45,241 nucleotides of DNA, from contig JAPJNA010000053.1 of NCBI GenBank assembly GCA_026461395.1, positions 1 through 45,241 of the forward strand. Direction: 5' to 3'. Of this stretch, positions 17,729 to 24,931 are shown piece after piece. Source of the DNA: Chthoniobacterales bacterium (GTDB taxonomy: Bacteria; Verrucomicrobiota; Verrucomicrobiia; Chthoniobacterales; UBA6821). The notes beneath the pieces were generated by a model, which worked only from the letters and a program-made list of their open reading frames with translations, did not search any database and was not told the origin of the DNA. Within the stretch, counting starts at the first letter, position 1. Each line of letters starts with the position of its first letter. Both the position numbers and the translations under genes were made by a program.

Positions 17729-17777
17729 GGCAGTAGGTGGGTTGGGTTAAAGGTTTGGTTGAAAAAGTGACGAATGA

Positions 17778-18092
17778 TTAGGCGGAGATCTTGGTGATCT
17801 TCAACTCGGTGAGCTGACGGCGATGACCGACAGTGCGGTGATAACCTTTGCGGCGCTTGAACTTGAAGGCTATTACCTTCTCATCCTTATACTGATCGAC
17901 GACCTCGGCCTGGACCGTGGCTCCGGATACGTGCGGTGTGCCAAGGGTGACCTTGTCGCCATTCACGACGAGGAGGACATCGCTGAAAGTGGTCTCTTTG
18001 CCGGTTTCGACAGCGAGCTTCTCGACACTCAGGACGTCTCCTTCGGAGACGCGGTACTGCTTGCCGCCGGTTTGGATGATTGCGTAGGACAT
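17778..18092 (-). CDS. rplU: 50S ribosomal protein L21
   Basis: 104 residues: 'MSYAIIQTGGKQYRVSEGDVLSVEKL' at the start and the 23S-binding basic end 'FKFKRRKGYHRTVGHRRQLTELKI'. The ATG at 18092 gives the canonical N-terminus. It is the first gene of rplU-rpmA and diverges from tRNA-Leu, with both promoters expected in 18093-18214. Confidence 0.98.
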   Translation of the reverse strand: MSYAIIQTGGKQYRVSEGDVLSVEKLAVETGKETTFSDVLLVVNGDKVTLGTPHVSGATVQAEVVDQYKDEKVIAFKFKRRKGYHRTVGHRRQLTELKITKISA

Positions 18093-18214
18093 GGGAAAAT
18101 CTTTGGAAAAGGAGTGAGAGGATGCCACGGAAGAGTTCGAGAGACAACAACATTTTTGTTTTTTTCCCTCTTGCCCGAATGTCATCTCCCCGTATGATGC
18201 CCAACCCATCTAAT

Positions 18215-18298
18215 GCTCGGGTGGTGAAATGGCAGACACGTGCGTTTAAGGGGCGCATGCCGAAAGGCATGAGGGTTCGAGTCCCTCCCCGAGCACCA
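18215..18298 (+). tRNA. tRNA-Leu (anticodon AAG)
   Basis: A class II tRNA of 84 nt including an encoded CCA. Acceptor GCTCGGG/CCCGAGC, D arm GTG-CAC, anticodon stem TGCGT/GCGCA (last pair T-G), loop TTAAGGG, variable arm TGCC-GAAA-GGCA and T arm GAGGG-TTCGAGT-CCCTC all pair. With the 5-bp stem the anticodon positions 34-36 read AAG, decoding CUU and, if A34 is converted to inosine, also CUC. Most bacteria use GAG here. Confidence 0.85.
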
Positions 18299-18326
18299 TC
18301 TCCAGCCCTAGGCTGGAGAGGATTTT
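18299..18326 (+). terminator. Intrinsic terminator of tRNA-Leu
   Basis: TCTCCAGCC and GGCTGGAGA form a perfect 9-bp stem (18299-18307, 18311-18319) around CTA, starting directly at the CCA end, with GGATTTTA after it. Confidence 0.8.
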
Positions 18327-18331
18327 AGCGG

Positions 18332-18354
18332 TTTAGCCTGAAGGCTATTAGGGT
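18332..18354 (+). repeat. 3'-flank repeat, copy 1
   Basis: TTTAGCCTGAAGGCTATTAG plus GGTT, in sense orientation relative to tRNA-Leu. The core TAGCC-TGAA-GGCTA is a perfect hairpin and is followed by TTAGGGTTTTT, so it can act as a second terminator. It is related to the five other copies listed. Confidence 0.65.
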
Positions 18355-18390
18355 TTTTAATGTTTGTAGACCATGCTCGTAAGATTCTGA

Positions 18391-18418
18391 CCTAATAGTC
18401 TAACAGTCTTCAGTCTAT
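18391..18418 (-). repeat. 3'-flank repeat, copy 2
   Basis: On the minus strand it reads ATAGACTGAAGACTGTTAGA, then CTATTAGG, starting about 6 nt after the stop of the exonuclease gene and in its sense direction. Confidence 0.65.
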
Positions 18419-18423
18419 CAACC

Positions 18424-18999
18424 TCACTGCAGCAGCACCTCCGCTGGATGATCGGCGATTCCACTTAGCTCGATCAGTTTCTTGAGTAGAAGCAAAGATG
18501 CCAGCGCGTCCGAGAGCGCCTCGTGCCACCTGAAATCAGGAAGAAGGGCTCGCGCCTCCTCCTCCAGTAAAAGTTCCACTGCCAGATCGGAGAGCGCATA
18601 GGAGGAACGCCCGGGCAGAATCTTGCGGCTCAGCGTCAGCGTATCAATCCAGGGCCCGAACCCATGCATGGGAAAGGCCCGTAGGTAACGCTTTTCCGTT
18701 CCGACCCCATGAGCAACCATCCAACGTCCTCCAAGCCGCTGCTTGATTTCGGGCCAGAGGGAGAGGAGTTCCGGAGCATTCCGTAGATCCTCATTGGTGA
18801 TCCCGTGGATCTGCTGAGCGCTCCAAGTGACGGGGCGTAAAGCCTTGAGATAACTCCGGTAGAAAGAATCGGGCGACACGGAGAGACCTTGCATCCAGGC
18901 AATGCCAATCTGAACTGGAACTCCGGCTTCGTTCGCGCTTTCTCCTGCAGATTCAAAATCAAGCGCCGCAAAGGAAAGCTCCCTGACGGTCAGTGCCAC
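18424..18999 (-). CDS. DnaQ-like 3'-5' exonuclease
   Basis: 191 residues of a DEDDh-type exonuclease fold. Exo I is 'FAALDFESAG' (D14, E16), then 'QQIHGITNEDL', Exo II 'AHGVGTEKRYL' and Exo III 'HEALSDALASLLLL' with the catalytic-type His and Asp. In Exo II the usual Asp is replaced by 'TE', as in a subgroup of single-domain DnaQ relatives; whether Glu can bind the metal is not known from the sequence. Start is GTG at 18999, 13 nt after the DAHP synthase stop, so the two are one transcript. There is no polymerase partner here; a general DNA or RNA trimming role is possible. Confidence 0.78.
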   Translation of the reverse strand: MALTVRELSFAALDFESAGESANEAGVPVQIGIAWMQGLSVSPDSFYRSYLKALRPVTWSAQQIHGITNEDLRNAPELLSLWPEIKQRLGGRWMVAHGVGTEKRYLRAFPMHGFGPWIDTLTLSRKILPGRSSYALSDLAVELLLEEEARALLPDFRWHEALSDALASLLLLKKLIELSGIADHPAEVLLQ

Positions 19000-19012
19000 G
19001 GGAAAGAAGAAG

Positions 19013-20065
19013 TTACGCCTTGCGGAGAAGCTCCGCCGTCGACTCCCAGTCGAGGCAGGCATCCGTGATCGAGACCCCGTAACGGAGCTTGGAAGGATCA
19101 CCCTCAAGCGACTGAGCCCCATGCTCGATATGGCTTTCCAGCATCGCTCCGACAATGTCGCCACGACCTCCACCCCGCTGCGCCAGAATGCTGTTCCAGA
19201 CCTCGGGCTGACGCGCCGGATCCTTGCCGCTGTTGGCATGACTGCAATCGATCATGATGGCCGTTGGCACGCCTGCGGCCTTGAGCTTGGCGGCGGCATC
19301 CGCGGTCTGATGAGGATGGTAGTTCACCCCGTCGCGTCCGCCACGGAGAACAAGGTGACCGTCGGGGTTGCCGGCCGTCTTGATGATGCTGGTCATGCCC
19401 TCTTGGTCAATACCGAGAAAACTATGGGCGCTGCGTGAGGAGCGCATGGCGTCGATGGCCGTCTGGATGCTGCCATCCGTGCCATTCTTGAAGCCGACTG
19501 GCATCGAGAGGCCGCTGGCCATCTCGCGATGTGTCTGGGACTCGGTGGTGCGGGCCCCGATAGCAGACCAGCTGATCAGGTCCGCGATGTACTGGGGCAT
19601 GATCGGATCGAGCACCTCGGTGGCTGCGGGCAGGCCAAGAGCCGCGACATCGAGCAGGAGTTGGCGGGCCACTTTGATGCCGTGCTGTATATCGCCTGAG
19701 TCGTTCAGATAAGGGTCATTGATCAGTCCCTTCCATCCGACAGTCGTGCGGGGCTTCTCGAAGTAGACGCGCATCACGAGGAAGAGCTTGTCTTCAACCT
19801 CTTTGGCCAGATCACCAAGTCGGCGTGCATAATCAAGAGCGGAGACGGGATCATGGATCGAGCATGGGCCCACGATGACCAGAAGGCGGGGATCCTCGCC
19901 GCGCAGGATGCGGCGGCAGGTCTCACGGTATTCAGTCACCTTGGCAAGAATTTCAGCACTGGCAGGAAGCCTCTCCTTGATCTCGCGGGGAGAAACAAGA
20001 CGTGTCACCCCGCACACACGGGTATTTTCGGTGCGGGGCTTATCGGAAGTGTCTGTCGTGGTCAT
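19013..20065 (-). CDS. aroG: 3-deoxy-7-phosphoheptulonate (DAHP) synthase, class I
   Basis: 350 residues; the first step of the shikimate pathway, from PEP and erythrose 4-phosphate. Motifs are '[13 protein letters not shown]', '[20 protein letters not shown]', '[34 protein letters not shown]', 'LVLRGG', '[12 protein letters not shown]' and '[10 protein letters not shown]', all of the AroF/G/H type. Isozyme specificity (Phe, Tyr or Trp feedback) cannot be read reliably, so the symbol is indicative. pheA, another aromatic gene, is at 38291. Confidence 0.95.
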   Translation of the reverse strand: MTTTDTSDKPRTENTRVCGVTRLVSPREIKERLPASAEILAKVTEYRETCRRILRGEDPRLLVIVGPCSIHDPVSALDYARRLGDLAKEVEDKLFLVMRVYFEKPRTTVGWKGLINDPYLNDSGDIQHGIKVARQLLLDVAALGLPAATEVLDPIMPQYIADLISWSAIGARTTESQTHREMASGLSMPVGFKNGTDGSIQTAIDAMRSSRSAHSFLGIDQEGMTSIIKTAGNPDGHLVLRGGRDGVNYHPHQTADAAAKLKAAGVPTAIMIDCSHANSGKDPARQPEVWNSILAQRGGGRGDIVGAMLESHIEHGAQSLEGDPSKLRYGVSITDACLDWESTAELLRKA

Positions 20066-20291
20066 GGTCGCGCTGAAGTCTCTACTCCGCCTCTTTTGTT
20101 GCTGAGGTGGGCTGAATAAGATTCATGCAGAAGAGGTGGATTGCAACTCGCAAAAGGATGCTTCACCTCCTTGGTCAAAAGTTGGAAAGTGAAACGTAAC
20201 AAGGTTCACGAAGAAGGGTCGGCACCATCTGCACCAACTTTCCCACTTTTTACCTTTTAACTTTTCAACTTAAACCTTCAACCTTCCCCAC

Positions 20292-20780
20292 ATGCCTTCT
20301 TTTGACATTGTTTCGGAAATCGAGCGGATGGAGATCGAGAATGCCGTCAATCAGGCGGTGAAGGAGCTAGCCACCCGGTTCGACTTCAAGGGGAGCAACG
20401 TCAAGATCGAACTGACTAAGCCAGAACTCATCACGCTCTCCGCCGAGGATGGCAACAAACTCAAGGGAGTCCGCGAAATCATGGTAGGAAAGCTCGCAAA
20501 ACGGGGCGTCGATCTCCGTAATGTCGAACAGAAGGACCCCGATGTCTCCTCGATCGGTAACACTCGTCAGGAGTTCGTGATCACCCAAGGACTCGAAGGG
20601 AACAAGGCCAAGGAGATAACGACGGCGATCAAGGCCGAAAAATTCAAGGTGCAGGCCTCCCTCCAGGATCGTCAGGTGCGTGTAACCGGCACTAAGCGGG
20701 ACGAACTTCAGGAAGTCATCACCTTCCTGAAGGGCAAGGACTTCGGGGTGTCGCTAAGCTTCAAGAACTTCAGGGACTAG
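20292..20780 (+). CDS. yajQ: YajQ-family nucleotide-binding protein
   Basis: 162 residues that match the family over the whole length: 'MPSFDIVSEIERMEIENAVNQA', 'TRFDFKGSNVKIEL', 'GKLAKRGVDLRNVE', 'AKEITTAIKAEKFKVQASLQDRQVRVTGTKRDELQEVI' (read in pieces) and 'LSFKNFRD' at the end. Homologues bind nucleotides, and in some bacteria cyclic di-GMP, to alter gene expression. The upstream gap 20066-20291 holds the aroG start region and a low-complexity, pyrimidine-rich stretch of ACTTT/ACCTT units (20240-20288), but no gene. Confidence 0.93.
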   Translation: MPSFDIVSEIERMEIENAVNQAVKELATRFDFKGSNVKIELTKPELITLSAEDGNKLKGVREIMVGKLAKRGVDLRNVEQKDPDVSSIGNTRQEFVITQGLEGNKAKEITTAIKAEKFKVQASLQDRQVRVTGTKRDELQEVITFLKGKDFGVSLSFKNFRD

Positions 20781-20808
20781 GCGACTTAAGAGCCGGCCGT
20801 TCTCGCGC

Positions 20809-20832
20809 AAAGACGCAAAGACGCGGAGGGGA
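20809..20832 (+). repeat. Tandem octamer CGCAAAGA repeat
   Basis: CGCAAAGACGCAAAGACGC, with GGAGGGG after it, lies 29 nt after the yajQ stop and in its sense direction. The octamer is perfect twice. It has the same 8-bp period as the GGAACTCA repeat at 16642. Confidence 0.75.
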
Positions 20833-20919
20833 GATGCTGCGGCAACTCTTGTCCGCCTAACCGATTCCACAAAACCTCCGAATCCAAAAGGCCTAACGTT
20901 AAAGGTTGGTTAAAGTTGA

Positions 20920-21333
20920 TTAGAACGATTCATTCTTGATGACCGCCCTCAACGATCGAGCCATCAAGATGAATGGCACGCCAAACGGTGCGATCCCGAA
21001 CGATGCCAACAGCATGACAGGGTGGAACACGGCTTTGACTCCTGGAATAGCCGGCCAGAGTAAAATAAGGAGTGCTGAACCAAGAAAGTAAATCGCGCCA
21101 AGCCACGACAGAACCAGCATCCCAGAAGCTGCCCATATGCGGTGAAATATTCCGCCGATCCCAACGACGATGCCCGCAAGGGCCACCGCCGAGAAGACGA
21201 CGAGCTGAACGCGATAGGTCGCTTCGGAATGCACCGACGACATCCCAGCCATTACAAACACAACGGGTGCAAGAGCGATCCAGATCATACCGAACGTCCG
21301 GAGGCGCCGCCTAGAGTCTTCTGCTGTGCTCAT
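20920..21333 (-). CDS. Small integral membrane protein, unknown
   Basis: 137 residues with about four hydrophobic helices ('FGMIWIALAPVVFVMAGM', 'LVVFSAVALAGIVVGIGGI', 'ASGMLVLSWLGAIYFLGSALLIL', 'PVMLLASFGIAPFGVPFILMA'), a charged N-terminus and a basic C-terminal end. No family is recognised. ATG at 21333. It is followed, in its own direction, by degenerate TTAAAG/GTTGG units at 20885-20915, and lies next to another small membrane protein on the same strand. Confidence 0.6.
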   Translation of the reverse strand: MSTAEDSRRRLRTFGMIWIALAPVVFVMAGMSSVHSEATYRVQLVVFSAVALAGIVVGIGGIFHRIWAASGMLVLSWLGAIYFLGSALLILLWPAIPGVKAVFHPVMLLASFGIAPFGVPFILMARSLRAVIKNESF

Positions 21334-21391
21334 TTTCGGCTGAAGTATTTTGGAATAACCAACCCCTCTCTTGCACTCTCTTGCGTTAAGA

Positions 21392-21416
21392 CCCTAACAC
21401 TCTAACAGCCTAGGCC
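21392..21416 (-). repeat. 3'-flank repeat, copy 3
   Basis: On the minus strand it reads TAGGCTGTTAGAGTGTTAGG. It overlaps the TAG stop codon of the 73-residue membrane protein and runs into its 3' flank, in the sense direction. Confidence 0.55.
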
Positions 21417-21631
21417 TCATCGCGCCTCTTGTCAGTAAATGCGAAAATCAATGATGCGGTCTGCAGCAAAAGTATCGGAACGCCAAACCTTAAAATCCGG
21501 TCCAAGTAGATGTTCTGCATGTCGGTCGAACTGATCGGCTGGGCGTACGTGACAAAGCTGCCGGTGATTAAGACAACGGTCAGCACGATGCTTCCAAATA
21601 GAAGTCCCATCACGATTCGTTTCCTGGTCAT
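21410..21631 (-). CDS. Small two-helix membrane protein, unknown
   Basis: 73 residues with two hydrophobic helices ('IVMGLLFGSIVLTVVLITGSF' and 'FGVPILLLQTASLIFAF'), a basic N-terminus (MTRKR) and a charged C-terminus (DKRRDEA). ATG at 21631. No family is recognised. It may belong with the 137-residue membrane protein gene downstream on the same strand, 76 bp away. Confidence 0.5.
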   Translation of the reverse strand: MTRKRIVMGLLFGSIVLTVVLITGSFVTYAQPISSTDMQNIYLDRILRFGVPILLLQTASLIFAFTDKRRDEA

Positions 21632-21758
21632 GAGCGTGGTGGCGTCTAATGGTTACCAGGCGGTTGAATAGCTGTGTTTTTCTTTGGGTTCATGCGGGGG
21701 GCTTTACTGTCTTTTTGGATGGTCGATAGTTTCTTCAGCTAATACAAAGCGGTTGCGT

Positions 21759-21788
21759 CCCTAACAGCCTAACAGTCTTCAGCCTAAA
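21759..21788 (-). repeat. 3'-flank repeat, copy 4 (best-formed)
   Basis: On the minus strand TTTAGGCTGAAGACTGTTAG is followed by GCTGTTAGGG, starting 4 nt after the hldD stop in the sense direction. It contains the octamer-like unit (T)TAGGCTG two times and TAGACTG-like variants once. A further partial match (TTCAGCTAA on the plus strand) lies at 21734-21742. The gap 21632-21791 holds nothing else that I can see. Confidence 0.7.
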
Positions 21789-21791
21789 CCC

Positions 21792-22781
21792 CTATGCATC
21801 TCCAAGATGCTTGCCTGGTACCAGGTAGCTGCGGACGTAGTCGCCTACGGAATCCTCTAGGCTGGTCGGAGTGGTGTTCCATCCGGTGGCGCGGAGTCGA
21901 CTGACATCGGCGCAGGTATGGTACTGGTACTGGTTTCGGATGTGATCCGGCATGTCGATGAACTCGATCTTCGGCTTGAGGTTCAATGCCGTGAAGAGGG
22001 CTGTTGCCAGATCTACCCAGGTACGGGGGGTACCGGTGCCGATATTGAAGAGGCCGTTGGCCGACGGTGTGTCGGCGAGGTGGAGGGTCATGGCGACCGC
22101 ATCCTTCACGTAGACGAAGTCCCGGACCTGCTCTCCATCACGATAGTCGGGACGGTGGCTGCGGAAGAGGCAGACCTTGCCTGTCTCAAGGATCTGTTCG
22201 TAAGCCTTGGAGACGAGGCTGCGCATCTCGCCCTTGTGACCCTCGTTGGGGCCGAAGACGTTGAAGTATTTGATGCCGGCCATCCGGTCGAGCCAGCCGT
22301 TTCTTTTCGCATGCAGATCGAAGAGGTGCTTCGAGTAGCCGTAGGCATTGAGCGGGCGTAGGGTGTCAAGATGATCCGTCCCATCGTCCATGCCGCGCGT
22401 ACCATCGCCGTAGGTGGCGGCGGAGCTGGCGTAGACAAAGCGAATGCCGCGCTGCAGCGACCACTGGGCGAGGCGCTTGGTGTAGCCGAAATTATTCTCC
22501 ATCAGATAACCGGCATCGGTCTCGGTCGTCGCGGAGCAGGCGCCGAGGTGGAAGATGGTGCGGATCGAGTCTAGACTCTCCGGCTCGCACTCCAGTCGGT
22601 CTAGAAAGGCATCGGCCTGCTGGTAGTCGGCGAATCGGAGCGGGGAGAGATTTTTCCACTTCGCATCCTTACCTAGCACATCGGTCACGAGGATATCTTC
22701 CTTGCCGCGCAGGTTGAGTACATGGATAAGGGCGCTTCCGATCAGGCCGGCGCCGCCAGTGACAAGGATGGATGGGGACAT
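21792..22781 (-). CDS. hldD: ADP-L-glycero-D-manno-heptose 6-epimerase
   Basis: 329 residues of the extended SDR family. It has the NADP-binding 'ILVTGGAGLIGSALIHVLN', 'HLGACSATTETDAGYLMENN', 'FVYASSAATYGDG', the catalytic Y-x-x-x-K in 'NAYGYSKHLFD', and 'FNVFGPNEGHKGEMRSLV', which is diagnostic for HldD against other epimerases. It makes the ADP-heptose used in LPS inner core. It works with the GmhA-like enzyme at 12489; no hldE is visible in the window. A TPR protein gene precedes it on the same strand, 8 bp away. Confidence 0.95.
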   Translation of the reverse strand: MSPSILVTGGAGLIGSALIHVLNLRGKEDILVTDVLGKDAKWKNLSPLRFADYQQADAFLDRLECEPESLDSIRTIFHLGACSATTETDAGYLMENNFGYTKRLAQWSLQRGIRFVYASSAATYGDGTRGMDDGTDHLDTLRPLNAYGYSKHLFDLHAKRNGWLDRMAGIKYFNVFGPNEGHKGEMRSLVSKAYEQILETGKVCLFRSHRPDYRDGEQVRDFVYVKDAVAMTLHLADTPSANGLFNIGTGTPRTWVDLATALFTALNLKPKIEFIDMPDHIRNQYQYHTCADVSRLRATGWNTTPTSLEDSVGDYVRSYLVPGKHLGDA

Positions 22782-22789
22782 GGGACAGG

Positions 22790-23467
22790 CTATTTTTTTG
22801 CTGTGGCGAGGCCACTCTCGTCGAGCTCCTCCTGAAAGATCTGTGTCTTATCCCCATAGACGCTCTTGGCGACATCGATGAGTCGGGAAGCTTTATCAGG
22901 ATCGCCTGCCTTGTAGGAGCGTGCCGCCGAGGCAAAGTACCAAGCGGGGGTGTTGCTTGGGATTGGCGAGTCGAAAAGCCGCTTTGCCAGTTCTGGATCA
23001 GACCCTTGAATCAATAAGAGGAGAAGGAGCTTGTACTCCACCAGCTCGTTGTTGGGTTGTTCGATCAAAAGGTTCCGGAAATAGGCAATCGCAGGATCCC
23101 ACTGCTGCTGGAGTGAAAGTAAGGCGCCGATGTTGTACCGGGCAGGAAAGAAACCGAGCGACGCCTTCAGAGCCCCCTCGTAGCAGAGTCGGGCTCCTGC
23201 GTAATCCTTGGTCTTGGTTAGAATCGCACCCTTCAGATTCAAGACGGTCGGGTCTTCGGGGCGCACTTGAAGCGCTGGCCCGAGATCGGAAAGGGCTTTC
23301 TTATAATCCTTCTGTTCCAAGGCGTCCGAGGAGGCGAGGATGGAGGCATCGGCATCCAAACCGGAAACCTGAACCGCCAGCGCCCTGAATACAGAAAAGC
23401 ATAGGAGAAAAATCGCCGCGATTCCCGCAGATAAAAACCGAAAAGTCTTGGGCATCGACCTGCTCAT
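22790..23467 (-). CDS. Secreted TPR-repeat protein
   Basis: 225 residues. A signal peptide or membrane anchor 'FLSAGIAAIFLLCFSVFRALA' (about 10-30) is followed by tetratricopeptide units: 'DYKKALSDLGPALQVRPEDPTVLNLKGAIL', then 'DYAGARLCYEGALKASLGFFPARYNIGALL' and 'DPAIAYFRNLLIEQPNNELVEYKLLLLLL' (each read in part), and a weaker unit at the end. TPRs are protein-interaction scaffolds, here probably periplasmic. ATG at 23467 was chosen to bring the signal peptide near the N-terminus. It lies directly upstream of hldD and diverges from the gene at 23486 with only 18 bp between the starts. Confidence 0.75.
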   Translation of the reverse strand: MSRSMPKTFRFLSAGIAAIFLLCFSVFRALAVQVSGLDADASILASSDALEQKDYKKALSDLGPALQVRPEDPTVLNLKGAILTKTKDYAGARLCYEGALKASLGFFPARYNIGALLSLQQQWDPAIAYFRNLLIEQPNNELVEYKLLLLLLIQGSDPELAKRLFDSPIPSNTPAWYFASAARSYKAGDPDKASRLIDVAKSVYGDKTQIFQEELDESGLATAKK

Positions 23468-23485
23468 GTTCAACGATTGAGAAGC

Positions 23486-24295
23486 ATGGAGATAGCACGT
23501 CCGGTATGGCAACAAGATCTTGGAGAAACTAAAGAACCCCAGTTTGCAAAAGGTTGGCTTCGCCGGGTGATTTTCCAAGCCGCGGTTCTGATCCTTTTTC
23601 TCTGCCTGATCTCCGGCCTTGGCCTCAACGCCAGGGGCGATCAATCATTCGCCGTGGCACTTCCGGAGCTGGAGGGACCGGTAACGCTAGGGATCTTCTC
23701 CGAAGAGGGGGCCCTCCTACGCCTCCTCTATAGTGATGCACCTGTGGAATCGATTCCCGCCGGGCTCAACGGCCTCATCATGACCTGGGATCAAAAAGAT
23801 GATCAGGGGCGACCCGCGCCAGCAGGAAACTATATCGCGCGGGGCTTGGTTCACGGCCCCCTAATTATCTCCAGCCTGCCGTTCTCGGAACGCAATGGTC
23901 TGATGCCGCCTGAAGAGTCTTTTGCACTTTCACCCCTGCCTTTGATCAAAAACACGATTACTGTCCGCGCGGCCAGAGATGCGTTGCTGGAAAAAAACCC
24001 TCCTCTTTCAGTCACCGCTAGGCTTGAGGGAAAAGTCTGCATCCTTGCCGTGGAGGGACTTCCTATCCTTTCCGTTCCCCTGCCCCAACTTGGAAGAGAG
24101 GATTCCCATCAAAGAGTCCGCCTTGCCCATGGCATGAAGGAGGGAAGCGCCCGCCTGATGGTCGAGGATCTCGGGGGAACAACCACCTATGAGATCACGG
24201 GATTGGACAAACTGGTTCCCCTCTCCGCAGGAAAGCTGGGGGTCTCTCCGGATGCTTTCCATTCATCGCTGAGTACTGGAGAATCCGTTCCATGA
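23486..24295 (+). CDS. Secreted protein with FlgD-like Ig segment, unknown
   Basis: 269 residues. Residues about 25-50 are a hydrophobic export segment ('VIFQAAVLILFLCLISGLGL'). Residues about 60-120 read like the Ig-like fold found in FlgD-type domains: 'GPVTLGIFSEEGALLRLL', then 'GLNGLIMTWDQKDDQGRPAPAGNYIARGL'. The rest is not recognised. Start is ATG at 23486 (a TTG at 23477 is also in frame). Its TGA overlaps the ATG of the next gene (ATGA at 24292), so the two proteins are made together. Confidence 0.6.
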   Translation: MEIARPVWQQDLGETKEPQFAKGWLRRVIFQAAVLILFLCLISGLGLNARGDQSFAVALPELEGPVTLGIFSEEGALLRLLYSDAPVESIPAGLNGLIMTWDQKDDQGRPAPAGNYIARGLVHGPLIISSLPFSERNGLMPPEESFALSPLPLIKNTITVRAARDALLEKNPPLSVTARLEGKVCILAVEGLPILSVPLPQLGREDSHQRVRLAHGMKEGSARLMVEDLGGTTTYEITGLDKLVPLSAGKLGVSPDAFHSSLSTGESVP

Positions 24296-24858
24296 CCCCG
24301 CTCCGGATCATGCTCATGATGATAGCACTTCCGATGACGGGAGGAGTCGCCGTTGCTCAGCAACAGACGCTGAAGGAAATCAAGATACCCTACTCGTTAA
24401 CGTGGGGGGACAGCATCGACAAGGTCCGCGAGATGATCAACGCGGTGAAGGCCCACGAAACCTCCTGTACTGAGAAATCGATCGGTAAAGTCGTTCTGGA
24501 AGCTGATGGACTCAGCATTGGCGACACATTGCTGAAAAAGTCGCTCTTCAACTTCAAGGATGGCTCCCTTATCGAGATAGAGCTTCAATATGACGACCCC
24601 TCTTGGGATGCCGAGAAGACGGTCGACTTCTTCGATCGCACCAGACGACGCATTGACGAACGCTACGGCCCCGGCACTCTTCTGGTGAACAAGGTGAAGG
24701 AACATCCCCCAGGGGACAATATTCCGAAGGAAACCACCTACACGCTGATTATCTATCAATGGAGTCAGCCGACGGTGAACCTTGAGCTGAACTACTATAG
24801 CGTCGAGGAAAAGGATAAATCCCTTCGTCTAGTCTCCCTCCACTACAAGATGCCGTGA
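24292..24858 (+). CDS. Secreted protein, unknown
   Basis: 188 residues with a signal peptide ending at about 'GGVAVAQQ' and a mature domain that starts 'IKIPYSLTWGDSIDKVREMI', which looks like the start of a small periplasmic alpha/beta domain. The body is rich in charged residues, with no catalytic motif visible. It is translationally coupled to the gene before it. I do not recognise a family. Confidence 0.6.
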   Translation: MTPLRIMLMMIALPMTGGVAVAQQQTLKEIKIPYSLTWGDSIDKVREMINAVKAHETSCTEKSIGKVVLEADGLSIGDTLLKKSLFNFKDGSLIEIELQYDDPSWDAEKTVDFFDRTRRRIDERYGPGTLLVNKVKEHPPGDNIPKETTYTLIIYQWSQPTVNLELNYYSVEEKDKSLRLVSLHYKMP

Positions 24859-24867
24859 TGGGGAAAG

Positions 24868-24905
24868 GGCTATTAGGCTGAAGACTATTAGACTGTTATA
24901 ACCTA
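24868..24905 (+). repeat. 3'-flank repeat, copy 5
   Basis: GGCTATTAGGCTGAAGACTA is followed by TTAGACTGTTATAACC. It begins 10 nt after the stop of the gene at 24292 and lies in its sense direction. A GGGGG-CTT-CCCCC hairpin (24914-24926) follows, between two convergent genes. Confidence 0.7.
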
Positions 24906-24931
24906 GCACCCTCGGGGGCTTCCCCCTACCT

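Noticed and set aside
18961-19239. N-terminal extension of the exonuclease into aroG
   Set aside because: It is the antisense-frame overlap of the DAHP synthase gene with no homologous N-terminus; a GTG at 18999, 13 nt after the aroG stop, gives a normal start.
20160-20176. CTTCACCTCCTTGG upstream of yajQ as the 3' end of a 16S rRNA gene
   Set aside because: Only the short anti-Shine-Dalgarno-like core agrees; no other rRNA sequence is nearby.
20179-20288. Low-complexity GTTGG/AACTTT stretch as a CRISPR or attachment site
   Set aside because: The units are irregular and have no spacers of fixed length; it is a degenerate tandem sequence.
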